A stretch of DNA of 64,000 nt. It comes from Steroidobacteraceae bacterium (GTDB lineage Bacteria; Pseudomonadota; Gammaproteobacteria; Steroidobacterales; Steroidobacteraceae). Both the position numbers and the translations under genes were made by a program. Below the pieces are notes generated by a model. It saw nothing but the letters and a program-made list of their open reading frames with translations. It made no database searches and was not told the DNA's origin. Numbering within the stretch: position 1 is the stretch's first letter; every line of letters starts with the position of its first letter. Of the stretch, positions 60,239 through 64,000 are shown piece after piece. The stretch is taken from assembly GCA_041395505.1 (NCBI GenBank), contig JAWLAG010000002.1, forward strand, positions 246,001-310,000. The letters are read 5' to 3'.

Positions 60239-60913
60239 GTGCCGAAGAAATCACACTACCACTCCCCGCGCCGCGCCGAGATGGCCGAGGCAACCCGTGG
60301 ACGCATCGTGGCCTCGGCCAGAACACTATTCGCTCGCCACGGCATCGATCGGGTAACCATTGCAGCCGTCGCCGCAAGGGCCAGCGTCGCGACACCAACC
60401 GTCTACGCTTTGTTCAAGTCCAAAGAAGGCCTCTTGCAGGCAATCATGCGCGAGAGTCTGTTTGGCCAACCCTTTGCCATAGCTCGCAAGGTCATGGATG
60501 GAGTCGATGATGCCGTGGCGCAAATCGCCCTCACTGCGAACATCGCTCGCGCGATCTACGAGAGCGAGAGCTCTGATCTCGGACTCATTCGAGGAGCTTC
60601 GGCCTTCTCTCCGACCTTGCGCAGGATCGAAGCCGAGTTCGAGACCCTGCGCTTCGCGATGCAGGAGGCTCGTGTAGCGGCGCTGTTCGCTCAGGGCAAG
60701 GCAAGACCGCAACTGGACATAGACCAGGCGCGTCGCATCTTGTGGATGTACACGAGTCGCGATGTATACCGCATGCTGGTTGCCGAGAGCGGCTGGACCG
60801 CCCAGGCGTATCAGGACTGGCTCGCCCGTACGCTCCTCGAGGCGCTGGTCAAGGACCAGGCGAAACAATTACGGCGATTTGGCAAGTCCTCCTCCGGTCT
60901 GCAGGTCGAATGA
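60239..60913 (+). CDS. TetR-family transcriptional regulator
   Basis: A 224-residue regulator with N-terminal helix-turn-helix (about 18-65: RIVASARTLFARHGIDRVTIAAVAARASVATPTVYALFKSKEGL in part) and a ligand domain (about 70-210). The start is a GTG at 60239. It is divergent from the DUF4287/DoxX unit, with a palindrome over the promoters between them. It very probably represses them and itself; the inducer is unknown. Confidence 0.92.
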   Translation: MPKKSHYHSPRRAEMAEATRGRIVASARTLFARHGIDRVTIAAVAARASVATPTVYALFKSKEGLLQAIMRESLFGQPFAIARKVMDGVDDAVAQIALTANIARAIYESESSDLGLIRGASAFSPTLRRIEAEFETLRFAMQEARVAALFAQGKARPQLDIDQARRILWMYTSRDVYRMLVAESGWTAQAYQDWLARTLLEALVKDQAKQLRRFGKSSSGLQVE

Positions 60914-61250
60914 TCGGTGACGTGCTCTGTCCGGCCATATTCAAATGAGGTATCAATTCCTGAGGCTCGCATGGTCCTATAGAACAGGCTCGGCCGCAGA
61001 GCCTGATGTTGGACGTGTCCGCGTCCGCCTTCTTGCGTACGCAACAGGCATCGCTCCACCGATGTACGTATTTGTCTGCGTCCAGGACCGGTATCGTTGC
61101 GAGCGCTCTATGGGCGGGTGGCATCATGGCGGGATTGCTCGGTCTGAGACTCTGACGCGCTCACTGCGCTGGCCACGCCTGGCCCCAACAATCACCAGGA
61201 TCGACGGCAAGCTACGCCGGCTGCAGCGTAACGACTGAGCCGGCGGTGCC
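60914..61250. other. intergenic stretch with no recognised gene
   Basis: About 337 bp between the TetR stop and the end of the helicase gene, with a 7-bp inverted repeat CAGGCTC-N7-GAGCCTG (60985-61005). It lacks a T-run. The small open frames here lack motifs. Confidence 0.5.
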
Positions 61251-62591
<1,341 letters not shown>

Positions 62592-62599
62592 CAAAAATA

Positions 62600-62628
62600 T
62601 TCCTGGTCGACTCGCAAACTACCAGGAA
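62600..62628 (-). promoter_or_regulatory. hairpin including the ribosome site of rhlE
   Basis: On the minus strand TTCCTGG, a 15-nt loop, and CCAGGAA form seven perfect pairs. AGGAA in the 3' arm is the Shine-Dalgarno of the ATG at 62591 (8-nt spacing). A U-rich stretch follows. It may tune translation with temperature or by autoregulation; this is inferred. Confidence 0.5.
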
Positions 62629-62785
62629 CGAATCCGAAGCAGGGGTCAGTAGCGAGGGATGTTTATCGAGTTCGCCGAAGCGGCGTTGGACTTCGAACAA
62701 AGGGGGCGCTGACCGCGCAACCCCGGTTGGTGCGCGGAGTATACGCGCTCTCTCAACCTTTTCCAGTGCGTTTGGCCAAGGAAAC

Positions 62786-62817
62786 AAAAACCCCCGCCGG
62801 TTGCCCGACGGGGGTTT
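62786..62817 (-). terminator. intrinsic terminator of the rRNA operon
   Basis: On the minus strand AAACCCCCGTC, loop, then the complementary GGGGGTTTTTG: a GC-rich stem followed by a T-run, located 12 bp beyond the 3' end of the 5S gene. It ends rRNA transcription before rhlE. Confidence 0.85.
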
Positions 62818-62828
62818 CGCTTTTGGGA

Positions 62829-62946
62829 CCCTGGCAGTGTCCTACTCTGGCATGGCTTGCGGCCACACTACCATCGGCGCTGGGCGTTTTCACTTCCGAG
62901 TTCGGAATGGGATCGGGTGGTTCCCGCCCGCTATGGCCACCAGGGA
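62829..62946 (-). rRNA. rrf: 5S ribosomal RNA
   Basis: About 118 nt on the minus strand with the 5' part CCCTGGTGGCCATAGCGGGC, the conserved core GATCCCATTCCGAACTCGG and the complementary end CACTGCCAGGG that closes helix I. The core is near identical to gammaproteobacterial 5S RNAs. It lies about 165 bp behind the 23S gene. Ends are approximate by a few bases. Confidence 0.95.
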
Positions 62947-63111
62947 AACTTGTCGCGTCGGGCGAGCCGGGCTTGCGCCCGGCCCGCTCGCCGCCAATCC
63001 GGAAGTTTGTTTGTTCGCAATTGTTTCGATAACGCCTGTTGTCGCGATCGCAATGCAGTGATTGCTCCTGCATCTTATCCTCATGCGCCTGCATGTCGGC
63101 AGACTGCTTGA

Positions 63112-63429
<318 letters not shown>

Positions 63430-64000
63430 CATGTTGATTCCACCATTTCGGGTGGCATGGACTATACCTTCATCCTTCGCTTGCAACGAAGGAGACTGGC
63501 GTCTTAGCCGCCGTTCGTCCCGGCGACTCTCTCCTTAAAGGATCAGTCTCTACAGGGGCAAGATATCCGCGCAGCCTCAGGATCTGCTCAACATCCTTCG
63601 AAGTCACTGTGCGCTTCTTCGAATAGTTGAGATCCCGAAACCTGTCTACCAGTCGAGCCGCCGCAAGCATTTGCGCCGGATCGTCCGCTAGCGGAAGCAT
63701 GGCGAGAATCTCGAGTGCCAAATCGACGTGCTCCTGCTTGAGGCGCACATGCGGTTGCAGCATTTCGAGGATTCTGCGTACTTCACTTGATTCAACGATC
63801 GTGTAATCACTGACTCCTGTCTTGCGTCGCCGGATGTAACCCGCGGACAACTGCTCTTTCAGCCAGAGGAGAATCTGTTCATTCTCGGTCTTCTGGTAGA
63901 AAGCAATCGTTGTCCTGAGTTGAAACCCGGCCCGGTAGTCTTTCTTCCGTATCAATTGGAAGAAAATACTGCCGTCACCGTCCAGGAAGCCTGCGATATA
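63430..64000 (-). other. group I intron in 23S rRNA at site L2593 (5' part outside window)
   Basis: The sequence between the exon base C2594 and the window edge is an intron. It ends in G (complement of 63430), as group I introns do. P7 pairing strands are recognisable: R-like GTAGAGACTGATCC (63553-63540) and S-like AAGGTATAGTCC (63470-63459), close to the consensus forms. A CCACC/GGTGG hairpin (63456-63441) fits P9. The insertion point (after U2593) is the I-CreI homing position known from the algal chloroplast LSU gene. The 5' part, with the P1-P6 elements, lies outside the window. Confidence 0.88.
63470..64000 (-). CDS. LAGLIDADG homing endonuclease, I-CreI-like (N-terminus outside window)
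   Basis: The open frame runs from the window edge to a TGA at 63472-63470, 176 visible residues. It begins YIAGFLDGDGSI, a single LAGLIDADG motif with its catalytic Asp, so a short ~10-residue N-terminus is missing. The following parts parallel I-CreI: IAFYQKTENEQ (the QKT Gln of the active site), GYIRRRKTGVSDY for GYVRDRGSVSDY, MLQPHVRLKQE for QLQPFLKLKQK (active-site Lys), and VDRFRDLN for VDQIAALN. One motif means it acts as a homodimer on a pseudo-palindromic site. The C-terminal ~20 residues run into the intron's P7 to P8 region. A TTG at 63955 is not the start. Confidence 0.93.
   Translation of the reverse strand, partial: YIAGFLDGDGSIFFQLIRKKDYRAGFQLRTTIAFYQKTENEQILLWLKEQLSAGYIRRRKTGVSDYTIVESSEVRRILEMLQPHVRLKQEHVDLALEILAMLPLADDPAQMLAAARLVDRFRDLNYSKKRTVTSKDVEQILRLRGYLAPVETDPLRRESPGRTAAKTPVSFVASEG

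Noticed and set aside
63955..63957. TTG as start of the endonuclease
   Set aside because: The frame continues upstream into the LAGLIDADG motif, which is essential for the fold, so the start is outside the window.

Overview
The window is GC-rich chromosomal DNA of a Gram-negative bacterium. Three TonB-dependent outer-membrane receptors, several lipobox lipoproteins, Tat-type leaders, a sigma-54 enhancer-binding protein and a gammaproteobacterial-looking 5S/23S rRNA end point to a gammaproteobacterium. Paired ECF sigma factor and Ser/Thr kinase-TPR genes and many ArsR-SRPBCC pairs suggest the Xanthomonadales/Nevskiales/Steroidobacter side of the class, but this is an impression and not a placement. 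No prophage, insertion sequence, CRISPR array or tRNA was recognised. Most genes are accessory: transport, regulation, hydrolases and secreted proteins of unknown role.

Layout. 1-11 kb: end of an alpha/beta hydrolase, two secreted orphans, an ECF sigma/Ser-Thr kinase-TPR pair, a small operon (XRE regulator, YdeI-type protein, lipoprotein), a Tat-exported hydrolase, and a sulfatase with a TSUP anion exporter. 11-18.8 kb (minus strand): pyruvate carboxylase with a PH-like membrane protein, and an ArsR / double-SRPBCC / TonB-receptor operon. 19-26.6 kb (plus strand): a six-gene export unit of HlyD-like adaptor, ABC ATPase, two FtsX-type permeases, sigma-54 response regulator and histidine kinase, preceded by a sigma-54 promoter match and a helically phased TGTCCG array. 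26.6-40.3 kb: YtcJ-like amidohydrolase, CrtI/RetSat-like flavoprotein, DksA-type zinc-finger protein, amino acid permease, then a metabolic cluster of PLP dehydratase, TonB receptor, CDGSH-cupin fusion, cyclase, TetR regulator, class V aminotransferase-like enzyme and ABM-like protein. 40.3-53 kb: esterase, LytS/LytTR pair divergent from a 1041-aa TonB receptor, two beta-propeller lipoproteins around a DUF2200 gene, Lrp and GNAT genes, a hydrolase, and an SRPBCC/ECF-SnoaL pair. 53-62.6 kb: secreted orphan, PhoD phosphatase, PadR regulator, another hydrolase, ArsR/SRPBCC pair, DoxX/DUF4287 pair divergent from TetR, and RhlE-type helicase.

62.8-64 kb (minus strand): the 3' end of an rRNA operon, with a terminator, 5S rRNA and the last ~318 nt of 23S rRNA. 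The 23S gene is interrupted after E. coli position U2593 by a group I intron. The intron carries a LAGLIDADG endonuclease closely resembling I-CreI, the algal enzyme that cuts this same site. The intron and endonuclease run off the right edge.

How the genes work together. Regulators generally sit next to their probable targets: ArsR with SRPBCC, TetR with DUF4287/DoxX, LytTR with a TonB receptor, and the sigma-54 regulator inside the exporter operon it probably drives. The strongest points for follow-up are the intron at the I-CreI site, the sigma-54 promoter plus TGTCCG array, the CDGSH-cupin cluster, and two hairpins that bury Shine-Dalgarno sequences.
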